From positions 62,001-126,000 of the forward strand of contig NZ_JAIMID010000012.1 in the NCBI RefSeq assembly GCF_019966535.1: a stretch of 64,000 nucleotides of DNA. Direction: 5' to 3'. Positions 28,335 through 36,670 of this stretch are shown here, piece by piece. The notes under the pieces are model-generated. The model was not told the DNA's origin, searched no databases, and was given only the letters and a program-made list of their open reading frames with translations. Position numbers and translations under genes: made by a program. This DNA comes from Mesobacterium pallidum. GTDB lineage: Bacteria; Pseudomonadota; Alphaproteobacteria; Rhodobacterales; Rhodobacteraceae. How positions within the stretch are numbered: position 1 is the stretch's first letter; the number at the start of each line of letters is the position of its first letter.

Positions 28335-29378
28335 TTACTGCGTCTGGTGCTTTTCGATGTTCGCACGAAACATCTCCAGCACTTCGCCCGCAGGCAGTCC
28401 GCGCTCTTGCAGACCAGAGACCCAGGCATCGAACACCGGCGCTGTGGCCGATTTGACCTTTTCGCGCTGCGCTTCATCCAGAACGATGACCTCGATACCG
28501 CTGTCCCGCATCTTGTCCTCAAGCTCGGCGGCCGATCGGTCGGTTTCTTCGGCAACTCGCTGCATCGCCTCCTGCGACGCCTGTTGAATGGCCTGTTGAT
28601 GCTCTGGCGACAGATCCTGCCAGACCTCCTCGCGGATCGCGTAGGGCGCCCAATACACAAAAACATCCAGACCCAGAACGGCGGTATCGATTACCTCGTC
28701 CAGCTTGTAGGAATAGATGCTGGTGGTGGGAAAGATCGTGCCGTCGACGGTGCCGGTGCGGATGGCCTGATAGGTTTCCGGGCTGGGAATATCAACCGGC
28801 GCGCCCCCTAGGGCCTTGACCGACTCCGCCATGTTCCCGGCAATGGTTTTCAGTTTCAGCCCTTTGATGTCATCAATGCCGCTAACATCCTGGTCGCGGG
28901 TGAACAGGTTGTAGGTCGAGGTCATTACACCCCAGACTGGGCGCATCCCGTTGGCCAGGAAGTCGTTTTGCAGGATCGGATCCGACGTCACCGTTTCAAA
29001 AAAAGCGGGCGTCCCGACAACGCTCTGCGAGAAAAGGCCAGGAAGCGTGTGCACGCCCGCCAGCGGCATCGTGCCCCCGTTATAGGCCGGCGGAACATAG
29101 CCGATGTCCACCACGCCTGTCTGCACCATCGAGAACATATCGCGCAGCGAACCCAACTGACCGGCACCGAAATACTGAAACTTGACCTCGCCATCGGTCA
29201 GCTCGGTTACGCGGTCCATCCAGTAGGTGGTGCCGGTCTCGACGATGTAGTGGCCGGGCGGAAAGGTATCTGCAACCTTGAGTGTCACTTCGGCCGCCGC
29301 AATTTGCGGCATCGTTCCGACCGCGATCACCAGCGCCGCCCCTGCGGCAAACCGATCGAGTTTTGTGTTTCTTGTCAT
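28335..29378 (-). CDS. dctP: TRAP transporter substrate-binding protein (DctP type)
   Basis: Periplasmic binding protein of 347 residues and first gene of the eleven-gene operon. ATG at 29378 follows GGGAGGAAG and gives an export signal ending around AAAEVTL. The mature start (KVADTFPPGHYIVETG) is close to that of the DctP at 12261-13307. A variant CACATATGTG site lies 100 bp upstream, so expression of the operon is probably tied to the regulon described for the right half of the window. Confidence 0.9.
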   Translation of the reverse strand: MTRNTKLDRFAAGAALVIAVGTMPQIAAAEVTLKVADTFPPGHYIVETGTTYWMDRVTELTDGEVKFQYFGAGQLGSLRDMFSMVQTGVVDIGYVPPAYNGGTMPLAGVHTLPGLFSQSVVGTPAFFETVTSDPILQNDFLANGMRPVWGVMTSTYNLFTRDQDVSGIDDIKGLKLKTIAGNMAESVKALGGAPVDIPSPETYQAIRTGTVDGTIFPTTSIYSYKLDEVIDTAVLGLDVFVYWAPYAIREEVWQDLSPEHQQAIQQASQEAMQRVAEETDRSAAELEDKMRDSGIEVIVLDEAQREKVKSATAPVFDAWVSGLQERGLPAGEVLEMFRANIEKHQTQ

Positions 29379-29597
29379 GGCAGTCTTCCTCCCTGTGGCG
29401 TTGTCGATCAGCGCACCATGGTGCGGTGAACCGGTCAATGTTTATGGGTGGCCGGGAGCGCAACTGTCGCGAGATCACACATATATGCGAATACGCGAAC
29501 TGAATCCGCGGCGACGCAACAGAGAAGATCGAACGCCAATCGTGGGTGGGAATCTCCAGCGCTTTCACGGCCGAAAGAAAGGATTCCGTGGCCTGCC
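29379..29597 (-). promoter_or_regulatory. Promoter region of the eleven-gene operon with CACATATATG site
   Basis: This 219-base region separates DctP from the IS66 insertion. CACATATATG at 29478-29487 matches the CACATATGTG palindromes of the right half at 9 of 10 positions, and the flank matches as well (TTCGCATATATGTGTG on the minus strand). Its distance to the DctP start, 100 bp, equals that of the other sites. The IS lies 228 bp upstream of the start codon, so the immediate promoter is probably untouched. Confidence 0.55.
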
Positions 29598-29605
29598 GAT
29601 CAACA
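29598..29605. repeat. Left copy of IS66 target-site duplication
   Basis: GATCAACA directly abuts the left end of the IS66 element and recurs exactly at 32085-32092. Eight bases is the duplication length known for IS66 elements. Confidence 0.93.
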
Positions 29606-29690
29606 GTAAGCGGCGGCTGCGCCCCACGTTGTAGATGAGCTCCGGCACTGCGAGGTGATATCCATCTCATGATGGGGAGTGTGTTTCGCA

Positions 29691-30098
29691 ATGTGCGCGA
29701 CAAATTCGTTTCTCAGATCTCTGGGCGTCGAGATCTACGGGTCAGGTCATCGGCGCTGGCCGGACGACGTGAAGGCTCGCGCTGTGGCAGAGACTTTGGA
29801 GCCGGGAGCGACCGTGAATGCGATTGCCGAGCGATATGACATCCGCCCAAACCAGCTCTCGGCTTGGCGGCGTCTGGCAAAGCAGGGCCAGCTGGTTCTT
29901 CCTCCGGCGGAACTCGGAGAGCCGGTCTTCGCGCCTCTGGTCATTTGCGATCCGACTGAGACGCCCGAGCTTTCCGACGCGAAGCCCCAGCAGGTGATCC
30001 GGATCGTCAAGGGAACAACCCGGATCGAGCTGTCTTCTGACACGTCGGCAGGTCAGATCGCCGCGATCGTGCGCACTCTGGAAGCGCCTGCATGCTGA
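29691..30098 (+). CDS. tnpA: IS66 TnpA (HTH accessory protein)
   Basis: Accessory protein of IS66, about 135 residues from ATG 29691 (a GTG at 29679 would add 4). The N-terminal half is a helix-turn-helix (RRWPDDVKARAVAETL, then NAIAERYDIRPNQLSAWRR), as in transposase accessory proteins; the C-terminal part has the short TRIELSSDTSAGQ segment seen in IS66 TnpA. It is required with TnpB for transposition in studied IS66 elements. Its end overlaps tnpB by 7 bases. Confidence 0.9.
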   Translation: MCATNSFLRSLGVEIYGSGHRRWPDDVKARAVAETLEPGATVNAIAERYDIRPNQLSAWRRLAKQGQLVLPPAELGEPVFAPLVICDPTETPELSDAKPQQVIRIVKGTTRIELSSDTSAGQIAAIVRTLEAPAC

Positions 30099-30445
30099 TG
30101 CCGTCTCAAGGGGTCCGCATCCTGGTGGCGACGAAGCCGGTAGACTTCCGCAAGGGGCATGATGGACTGGCAGCCTTGGTGCAGTCGACCTTGACCGAAG
30201 ATCCGTTCACCGGGACGGTCTTTATCTTTCGGGCGAAGCGCGCAGACCGGATGAAGATCCTGTTCTGGGACGGCAGCGGTCTCGTCATGGCCTACAAACG
30301 GCTGGAGGAGAGCACCTTCACCTGGCCCGCGATCCGGGATGGTGCGATGACCCTGAATCGCGCCCAGTTCGAGGCGCTGTTCGCCGGGCTGGACTGGCGG
30401 CGGGTGCGGTCTCTGGAGACGCGCGCCCCCGCTGTGGCAGAGTGA
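30092..30445 (+). CDS. tnpB: IS66 TnpB accessory protein
   Basis: 117-residue IS66 Orf2 protein, recognised from TKPVDFRKGHDGLAALVQ, the IFRAKRADRMKILFWDG block and the C-terminal LDWRRV. Its biochemical role is unclear in the family, but IS66 transposition depends on it. Translation is coupled to tnpA through the ATGCTGA overlap. Confidence 0.93.
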   Translation: MLMPSQGVRILVATKPVDFRKGHDGLAALVQSTLTEDPFTGTVFIFRAKRADRMKILFWDGSGLVMAYKRLEESTFTWPAIRDGAMTLNRAQFEALFAGLDWRRVRSLETRAPAVAE

Positions 30446-30499
30446 CTCAGGGCGGGGAAAGCCGGCCTGACAAACGCAGGAGCGGGATATGATGCCGCC

Positions 30500-32056
30500 A
30501 TGTCCAGCGCCCTATCCCTCGACCTGTCGGCCATTCCGGAAGACCAGCGTGACGCTGTTCTGGCCGTCCTGCGCGAGCGTGATGCACTCAGGGAAGCCAA
30601 CAAGCGCCTCGAGCACCTCGTCGCCGAACTGAACCAGGTCGTGCATGGCAAAAGGTCCGAGAAACTGAGTGAGGACGAGCGGCAGCTGGCCTTCGAAGAT
30701 CTGGAAACTGCCGTCGTCGAGGCAGAGGCCCAGCAGGATGAAGACGCCACGGCCTCGTCCGGTCCGCGGCGATCCAAGGTCGCCCGCCGCAATCGGGGCA
30801 ATCTGCCTGAGAGCCTCCCCCGGATCGAGCAGATGATCGAGCCGGCCAGCCTGGAGTGTCCCTGCGGCTGCGGCACGATGCACCGGATCGGCGAGGACCG
30901 CAGCGAGCGGCTGGACATCGTGCCGGCCCAGCTCCGCGTCATCGTGACGGTTCGACCCAAGTATGCCTGCCGTGCCTACGCCGAAGGGGTCACCCAGGCG
31001 CCAGCCCCTGCCTTCCTGATCGAGGGCGGGCTGCCGACCGAGGGCGCCATTGCGTATGTGCTCGTCGCCAAGTTCGCCGACCATTTGCCTCTCTATCGCC
31101 AGAGCCAGATCCTCGCGCGTTCCGGGATCGACCTTCGGCGCAGCACGCCCGCCGATTGGGTCGGCACCGCGGCCTTCCACCTTGCCCCGGTGGTCGACCG
31201 GCTCGCCGAGCACCTGAAGGGCTCGGGCAAACTCTTCATGGACGAAACGACGGCGCCGGTTCTGGAGCCCGGGCGAGGCAGGACGAAGACTGGCTTCCTC
31301 TGGGCGCTGGCCCGAGATGATCGGGGCTGGGGCGGCGATGACCCGCCCGGCGTGGTCTTCACTTACCGCCCGAGCCGCGCCGGCGTGAACGCGGAGCAGA
31401 TCCTGCAGGGCTTCGACGGCATCCTGCAGCTGGACGGCTATCCCGGCTACGATCGGCTGACGCGCCCCTCGCGCAAGGGCGGCGCGCCGATCACGGTTGC
31501 GCACTGCTGGGCACATGCCCGCCGGAAGCTGAAGGAAGTCTTCGACCGTGATGGATCGGAGATCGCCGCCGAGGGGCTGCGCCGGATCGCCGAGTTCTAC
31601 CGGATCGAAACCGAGATCCGCGGCATGGGACCGGGACAGCGCCTGTCGGCGAGACAGACACGCACCGCGCCGCTGGTGGCCCAGTTCGGCGAATGGTTGC
31701 AGAGCCAGCGCCGCCGGATCTCCGCCAAGTCCCGCCTCGGAGAGAAACTCGCCTATATCCACCGGCAGTGGGACGGGCTACAGACCTTCCTGCAGGACGG
31801 ACGCGTCGAGATCGACTCCAATGCCGTGGAGAATCTCATCAGGCCGATCGCCCTGACGCGGAAGAACGCACTCTTCGCCGGCCACGACGAAGGTGGTCGG
31901 ACCTGGGGCCGCATCGCCTCGCTCATCGCCACAGCAAAGATCAACGAAATCGTACCCTTTGTCTATCTCAAGGCGACGCTCGAGGCGATCGCGGCAGGGC
32001 ATCCCGCGAACCGGATCGACGAGTTGCTACCCTGGAACTTCAAGCCGTCGAGCTGA
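30500..32056 (+). CDS. tnpC: IS66 TnpC transposase (DDE)
   Basis: 518-residue transposase. An N-terminal coiled-coil region (ALREANKRLEHLVAELN) precedes a Cys-rich segment (CPCGCG) and the DDE core with Asp248 (FMDETT), Asp312 (LQLDGYPGY) and Glu444 (SNAVENLIRP). The length is normal and no stops or shifts are seen, so the element should be able to move. The stop codon lies 28 bases before the right end. Confidence 0.96.
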   Translation: MSSALSLDLSAIPEDQRDAVLAVLRERDALREANKRLEHLVAELNQVVHGKRSEKLSEDERQLAFEDLETAVVEAEAQQDEDATASSGPRRSKVARRNRGNLPESLPRIEQMIEPASLECPCGCGTMHRIGEDRSERLDIVPAQLRVIVTVRPKYACRAYAEGVTQAPAPAFLIEGGLPTEGAIAYVLVAKFADHLPLYRQSQILARSGIDLRRSTPADWVGTAAFHLAPVVDRLAEHLKGSGKLFMDETTAPVLEPGRGRTKTGFLWALARDDRGWGGDDPPGVVFTYRPSRAGVNAEQILQGFDGILQLDGYPGYDRLTRPSRKGGAPITVAHCWAHARRKLKEVFDRDGSEIAAEGLRRIAEFYRIETEIRGMGPGQRLSARQTRTAPLVAQFGEWLQSQRRRISAKSRLGEKLAYIHRQWDGLQTFLQDGRVEIDSNAVENLIRPIALTRKNALFAGHDEGGRTWGRIASLIATAKINEIVPFVYLKATLEAIAAGHPANRIDELLPWNFKPSS

Positions 32057-32084
32057 ACTCCGGTGGGGCGTAGACGCCGCTTAC

Positions 32085-32092
32085 GATCAACA
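32085..32092. repeat. Right copy of IS66 target-site duplication
   Basis: GATCAACA, identical to 29598-29605, follows the right terminal repeat without gap. Confidence 0.93.
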
Positions 32093-32387
32093 CGATGATG
32101 GTCGGCCTCTTTCGCGGCGCCTCTCTTCAAGCCGGTATTCTTGGGGCGGGCCGAAACCGTGGTCGCACTGCTCTGGGCAGCGCATCCTACACCGCCCGGC
32201 CTTCGGGGATGCCGGTGCTAACGACGCCCCGCCGGTCAGGCTCAACCTTGAGCCTGACGCGAAGAGGCTATTTCCGCCGCCTGAAAACGGACCCTGACAT
32301 TGGCAAGTGGCGCGTTTCGTCCGCGCCCCCCAAGTCCCGTCTTCGTCAAGCCGGGCCATTTTTTACGGCGCTGGCTGATCCAGGCGG
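32093..32387. other. Gene-free stretch between IS66 and IclR with a perfect hairpin
   Basis: No protein family is recognisable in any frame. At 32235-32258 there is a perfect 11-bp inverted repeat with a 2-base loop (GTCAGGCTCAA / TTGAGCCTGAC), about 130 bases downstream of the IclR stop. It has no T-run on either strand. It could stabilise the iclR message or be the relic of another mobile element end; I cannot decide. Confidence 0.45.
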
Positions 32388-33191
32388 TCAGGCGGTCAGG
32401 GACTGTTGACCCATCTTCTTCAGATTTCGAACGATTTCTTCGTGCATGATCCCTACGATCTCTTTTTCGGATCTCAAGATAACATCAGTTGGAGCGCCAA
32501 CCCCGACAGCGAAAAGCCGCGAGTTCAGATGGTTAGGAAACGGCATGGAAATCAAGCCGCTCCCTTGAACCACCTGATCGGTTGAGAGGTAATAGCCCTT
32601 GGCACGGGTTTCTGCCAACGAGGCCACGAAAGCTTTCACATCCACTGCCGGTTTGTCGGGCGCGCGATAGGCGTTGATCCTGCGGAACAGACTGCGCACT
32701 TCGTCGTCACTGAAACGACTCATCAGAACGCGCCCGACACCTGAGTTACCCAGCGGACGACGTGTCCCGAGCGATATGTGGTGGATCGGCGAATCTTTCG
32801 GGCGGACAACTTGCACGTACTCGGCTTCGTCCCCATTCTTGGTTGCCAGAACCACCACATGCCGTGTGCGTTCCGAAATTGCCTTGAGCAGCCGGTGGAT
32901 GGTGCCTTCGCCGAACAGATCTGGATTCATCCACGACCCTAAAAGCGGAACGCGCTCGGTGGGAAAATAACTCTTCTTTCGGGCATCGTGGGTCAGAAAT
33001 CCAAGCTTCACCAAGCTTTTGAGCAGCGCCGAGGTACTTGACTGCGGGTACCCCAGTTCCTTGGACACTTCCACGACCGAAAGCGGTCGCTGAACTTCAT
33101 CGAAATACACCAAAGTCTGACAGGTGCGCGCCACCGATTTCACAATTTGATCGCCGCCTGTTCTTGCTGAAGTCTGATGCGCGGTTTCCAT
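32388..33191 (-). CDS. IclR-family transcriptional regulator
   Basis: Regulator of 267 residues from ATG 33191, which follows GGGAGGAG. An N-terminal winged helix (RTCQTLVYF to YPQSSTSALLKSLVKLGFL) is joined to the IclR effector domain (HISLGTRRPLGNSGVGRVLMS). Such proteins sense small carboxylates or CoA-pathway intermediates. Before the IS66 insertion it stood just upstream of the eleven-gene operon in the same direction, suggesting control of that operon. Two palindromes lie right upstream of its own start, suggesting autoregulation. Confidence 0.9.
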   Translation of the reverse strand: METAHQTSARTGGDQIVKSVARTCQTLVYFDEVQRPLSVVEVSKELGYPQSSTSALLKSLVKLGFLTHDARKKSYFPTERVPLLGSWMNPDLFGEGTIHRLLKAISERTRHVVVLATKNGDEAEYVQVVRPKDSPIHHISLGTRRPLGNSGVGRVLMSRFSDDEVRSLFRRINAYRAPDKPAVDVKAFVASLAETRAKGYYLSTDQVVQGSGLISMPFPNHLNSRLFAVGVGAPTDVILRSEKEIVGIMHEEIVRNLKKMGQQSLTA

Positions 33192-33206
33192 GATCTCCTC
33201 CCTTCG

Positions 33207-33239
33207 TGTGCAGTTATATGCACAGCGTTCCATACGGAA
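33207..33239 (-). promoter_or_regulatory. Candidate operator of the IclR gene (two adjacent palindromes)
   Basis: TGTGCA-GTTATA-TGCACA (33207-33224) is a perfect 6-bp inverted repeat starting 15 bases before the ATG. Next to it TTCC-ATAC-GGAA (33228-33239) resembles the GTTC-type palindromes bound by PcaU/PobR-like IclR proteins. The position over the ribosome site and leader fits autorepression. Confidence 0.5.
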
Positions 33240-33335
33240 GGATGGCCGCGCTTGTAAATTCTGTCAACTGTTAGAAAACTGCCGGGGGCACGCCGCAAGC
33301 GGCTTGGGGATCAGGAAAGATTTCGGGTTCGGTTG

Positions 33336-35450
33336 TCAGTGGCCTCCTCGATTGGCGGGTATGATCACACCGTCAGCGGCGACGGCTCCCTGCCCGCTTG
33401 CTCCGACGATCAATGGATTGACATCAATGGTCTCAAGCGCGGCCCCGTGATGGGCGGCAAAAGCAGACAGTCGGGCAAGGGCGCCGGCGAGGGCGTCGAT
33501 GTCGCGTTCGGGCGCGCCCCGGAATGCGTCCAGCAGTTTGCGGCTGCGGATTTCGTCAATCATACGGCGCGCTTCGACAGGTCCGAATGGTGCGACGCGG
33601 AAAGACACGTCTTCGAGGGCCTCGACAAACACCCCGCCCAGACCGAACATGACCACCGGGCCGAAAGCCGGGTCCTGGGTCACGCCGAGTATAGCCTCCA
33701 GTCCAGGTGCTGCCTGTTCCGCCACGACCAGCCCGTCGATCCGCGCACCGGGCATCTTCTCGGACGCCAATTCCAAGATTCGTGCCCCGGCAGAGCGGAC
33801 ATCTTCGGCCGAACGCAGATCAAGCGCGACGCCCCCGATGTCGGATTTGTGCAAGATGTCGGGCGAGGCAATCTTCAGCACGACCGGGAATCCCATTTCT
33901 TGCGCTGCCTGAGCTGCCGCTTCGGGGGTGGTGGCCAGGGTTTCGCGCACGATCCCGATTCCGGCCTCTGCAAGCAGGGCCTTGGCCTCGATCTCGTTCA
34001 CAATTCCGTCCGGCAACGGCGACAGGTTGGAGAGTTCGGGTATCGGGTCCTTTTCGCCTGCCCGCGCGAAGGAACGGGCAAAATAGCGCAATGCGGCCAT
34101 CGCCCGGACTGCACGGGTCGGTTCCTCGAACACGATGAACCCCGACTTTTCGTACGCGGCGCGCCCCTCTGGCTCTGTCAGCGAACAGAACAGCATTGGC
34201 CGATCGGGATATTTCTCGCGAATGCGCTCCAGTCCGCGCCGAATGGCTTCGTTCAGGTCGGCGACAAGTCCGACCGTCGACATGAAGATGATGGCCCCAT
34301 CGATCTCGCCGTCACCAAACAACACATCCATGTTGGTTTCCAGAAGATCGATCTGGTTGACCAGCTGCGCCGTCACATCGACCGGGTTTCGGACACCGGC
34401 AAATGGCAGCACCTCTTTCAGCTTTTTCTGTGCATGATCGGGAAGCGCAGGCACGTCCAGTTTCAGCTTTTCGGCTTCGTCGGCCATCAGCACCCCGACC
34501 CCGCCCGAGACTGTCACAAGGCCCAGCCGGTCGCCCTGCATCATCGACGCGGATTCGGCACAGGCATAAGTCACATCGAACATTTCATCGACCGATTGCG
34601 CCCGGTAAACGCCGTACTGCCGGAACGCCGCGTCATAAACCGCGTCTGCCCCAGCCAATGAGGCGGTATGCGACTGCGCGGCCTCTGCTCCGACCGCGCT
34701 GCGCCCGACCTTCATCATGACCACCGGCTTTCCCCGGGCCCGCGCCAGCTCAAGTGCCTCGACCAGCCTGTCGCGATCGGTTGCCCCTTCGAGATATCCC
34801 ATGATGACGCGGGTATCGTCATCCTGCGCGCAATAGGCCACGGCATCGGCAAAATCGACATCGCAGGAATTGCCCGTCGTCGCCCAGATATTGACCCCAA
34901 GTCCGCGCATTCGAACGAGCGTCATGCAATACGAGCCGAACGCGCCGCTTTGACTGACGATCGACACGCCGCCGGGTTTTGGCAGGTGTTTTTCGACCCC
35001 GGGCGTGAATGTCGCATAGAGGTTGTGGCGCACATTCGCGATGCCAAGGCAGTTCGGCCCCACAAGCCGCATGCCGCCCTCGCGCGCGATGTCGACCATG
35101 CGCGCCTGAAGGGCGGCCCCGTCGGCATCGACCTCCGAGAACCCCGAACTGAAGATCACCGCCCCCCGCACACCTTGGGCCGCGCACTGTTCGACCGCCT
35201 GAACGGCCAGCGGCGCGGGCAGCGCGATCACGGCCAGGTCCGGTGTCGTGGGTGCCTCCGAGATCGACGGATACGCCGTCAGGCCCTGCACCTCTGGCGA
35301 TTTCGGGTTGATAGGCAGGATCGGGCCGTCGAAACCGTGCCGCTTGAGAAAATCCACCGGCCTTCCGCCGATGCGCTTGGGATCGCTTGAGGCGCCAATC
35401 ACCGCTACCGAGCGAGGGTTGAAAATGGCATCCATTCCATGAATTCGCAT
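33336..35450 (-). CDS. Acyl-CoA synthetase, NDP-forming, fused alpha-beta type
   Basis: 704-residue fused ligase with the same domain order as the one at 20411-22522: CoA-binding domain (SVAVIGASSDPKR), phospho-His motif QSHTASLAGAD, ATP-grasp with LHKSDIGGVALDL, and a closing ETIDVNPLIVG. AAGGAAG lies 6 bases before the ATG. Third gene of a CaiB-dehydrogenase-ligase operon, 23 bases after the dehydrogenase. A split version of the same enzyme is encoded just across the divergent promoter. Confidence 0.9.
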   Translation of the reverse strand: MRIHGMDAIFNPRSVAVIGASSDPKRIGGRPVDFLKRHGFDGPILPINPKSPEVQGLTAYPSISEAPTTPDLAVIALPAPLAVQAVEQCAAQGVRGAVIFSSGFSEVDADGAALQARMVDIAREGGMRLVGPNCLGIANVRHNLYATFTPGVEKHLPKPGGVSIVSQSGAFGSYCMTLVRMRGLGVNIWATTGNSCDVDFADAVAYCAQDDDTRVIMGYLEGATDRDRLVEALELARARGKPVVMMKVGRSAVGAEAAQSHTASLAGADAVYDAAFRQYGVYRAQSVDEMFDVTYACAESASMMQGDRLGLVTVSGGVGVLMADEAEKLKLDVPALPDHAQKKLKEVLPFAGVRNPVDVTAQLVNQIDLLETNMDVLFGDGEIDGAIIFMSTVGLVADLNEAIRRGLERIREKYPDRPMLFCSLTEPEGRAAYEKSGFIVFEEPTRAVRAMAALRYFARSFARAGEKDPIPELSNLSPLPDGIVNEIEAKALLAEAGIGIVRETLATTPEAAAQAAQEMGFPVVLKIASPDILHKSDIGGVALDLRSAEDVRSAGARILELASEKMPGARIDGLVVAEQAAPGLEAILGVTQDPAFGPVVMFGLGGVFVEALEDVSFRVAPFGPVEARRMIDEIRSRKLLDAFRGAPERDIDALAGALARLSAFAAHHGAALETIDVNPLIVGASGQGAVAADGVIIPANRGGH

Positions 35451-35473
35451 GGGACTTCCTTTGATGTTCGTAA

Positions 35474-36640
35474 CTAGTAGGATTTTGGCAGGCCGAGGGC
35501 ATGTTCCGCGATAAACGAAAGCACCAGCTGCGGGGTGACCGGCGCGATGCGGAACAGGATGGCCTCGCGAACAAGACGCTCGACATGGTATTCCTTGGCG
35601 TATCCGAACCCCCCGAAGGTCAGCTGCGCGGTCTGTGTCGCCTTCACCGCCGCTTCGGCGGCCAGATATTTTCCTGCGTTGGCTTCATTTCCGCAGGGCT
35701 TGCCCGCGTCGTAGAGCGCGCCGGCGTGCATCGCCATCAGGTTGGCCGCCTCCAGTTCCGCCCAGCTGGCGGCCAGGGGGTGCTGTACACCCTGATTCTG
35801 ACCGATTGGTCTGCCAAAAACGACGCGCTCATTGGCGTAATCCGCGGCGCGCCGAAGCGCATTCCGCCCGATTCCGACTGCTTCAGCGGCAATTAGAACC
35901 CGTTCGGGGTTCAGCCCGTGCAGGATCTGACGAAAGCCCTGGCCTTCTTCGCCGATCAGATCCCCGGCGGGGATCGGAAGCCCGTCGATGAACAGTTCGT
36001 TCGAGTCGACACATTTGCGGCCCATCTTTTCGATCTCGCGCACGGTGACGAAAGATCGGTCCAGATCGGTGTAAAAAAGGCTTAATCCTTCTGTCGGTTT
36101 CTTGACGTCCTCAAGCGGGGTCGTGCGCGCCAGCAACAGGATCTTGTCGGCCTCCTGGGCGGTTGAAATCCAGACCTTCTGGCCGTGCACCACATATCGG
36201 TCACCCTGTCGCACGGCGCGTGTTTTCAGTTTGGTGGTGTCCAGACCGGTTGTCGGCTCGGTCACCCCGAAACACGCACGTTCATCGCCTGCCACCAAAG
36301 GCGGAAGGTATTTCTTTTTCTGGTCATCGGTGCCGAATTTCACGACTGGGTTCAGACCGAAGATATTCATGTGAATCGCCGATGCGGCGCTGTTGCCGCC
36401 GCCGGATTCCGCAATGGCCTGCATCATGATCGCGGCATCGACGATGCCAAGACCGGCACCTCCGTACTCTTCGGGGATTGCAATCCCCAGCCAGCCATCG
36501 CGGGCCAGCTTTTGATGCAGCTCTCGCGGGAAACCGCCTACGCGATCGCGTGTCAGCCAGAATTCGTCGTCGAATTCTTCGCAGATCCGCAGGATCGCAT
36601 CGCGGATTCCCTGCTGTTCGGATGTCATCTGATAGGTCAT
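35474..36640 (-). CDS. Acyl-CoA dehydrogenase (isovaleryl-type Glu position)
   Basis: 388-residue dehydrogenase closely resembling the one at 6804-7967: the EGT signature is replaced by IAPVTPQL, the Glu of GLNPER is the likely base, and the chain ends LPKSY. The FAD segment reads GVTEPTTGLDTTK. In both operons it accompanies a CaiB gene, so this dehydrogenase type and a CoA transferase seem to form a recurring pair. It starts 30 bases after the CaiB stop. Confidence 0.9.
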   Translation of the reverse strand: MTYQMTSEQQGIRDAILRICEEFDDEFWLTRDRVGGFPRELHQKLARDGWLGIAIPEEYGGAGLGIVDAAIMMQAIAESGGGNSAASAIHMNIFGLNPVVKFGTDDQKKKYLPPLVAGDERACFGVTEPTTGLDTTKLKTRAVRQGDRYVVHGQKVWISTAQEADKILLLARTTPLEDVKKPTEGLSLFYTDLDRSFVTVREIEKMGRKCVDSNELFIDGLPIPAGDLIGEEGQGFRQILHGLNPERVLIAAEAVGIGRNALRRAADYANERVVFGRPIGQNQGVQHPLAASWAELEAANLMAMHAGALYDAGKPCGNEANAGKYLAAEAAVKATQTAQLTFGGFGYAKEYHVERLVREAILFRIAPVTPQLVLSFIAEHALGLPKSY

Positions 36641-36670
36641 GATTTTCTCCTCACGTCTTGCAGACCCGGC

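Larger units (their letters stand above)
29606..32084 (+). mobile_element. IS66-family insertion sequence, complete
   Basis: Element of 2479 bp. The ends are inverted repeats of 22 bp (29606-29627 and 32063-32084) beginning GTAAGCGGCG, identical at 20 of 22 positions, and GTAAGCG is the usual IS66 tip. Inside are the standard tnpA, tnpB and tnpC genes in order, all open. Exact 8-bp duplications flank it, so it inserted as a unit and has not been rearranged since. It separates an IclR gene from the eleven-gene operon. Confidence 0.96.

Noticed and set aside
32087..32359. Minus-strand frame of 90 codons beside IS66
   Set aside because: It begins inside the target duplication region, has no start signal and matches no family I know.
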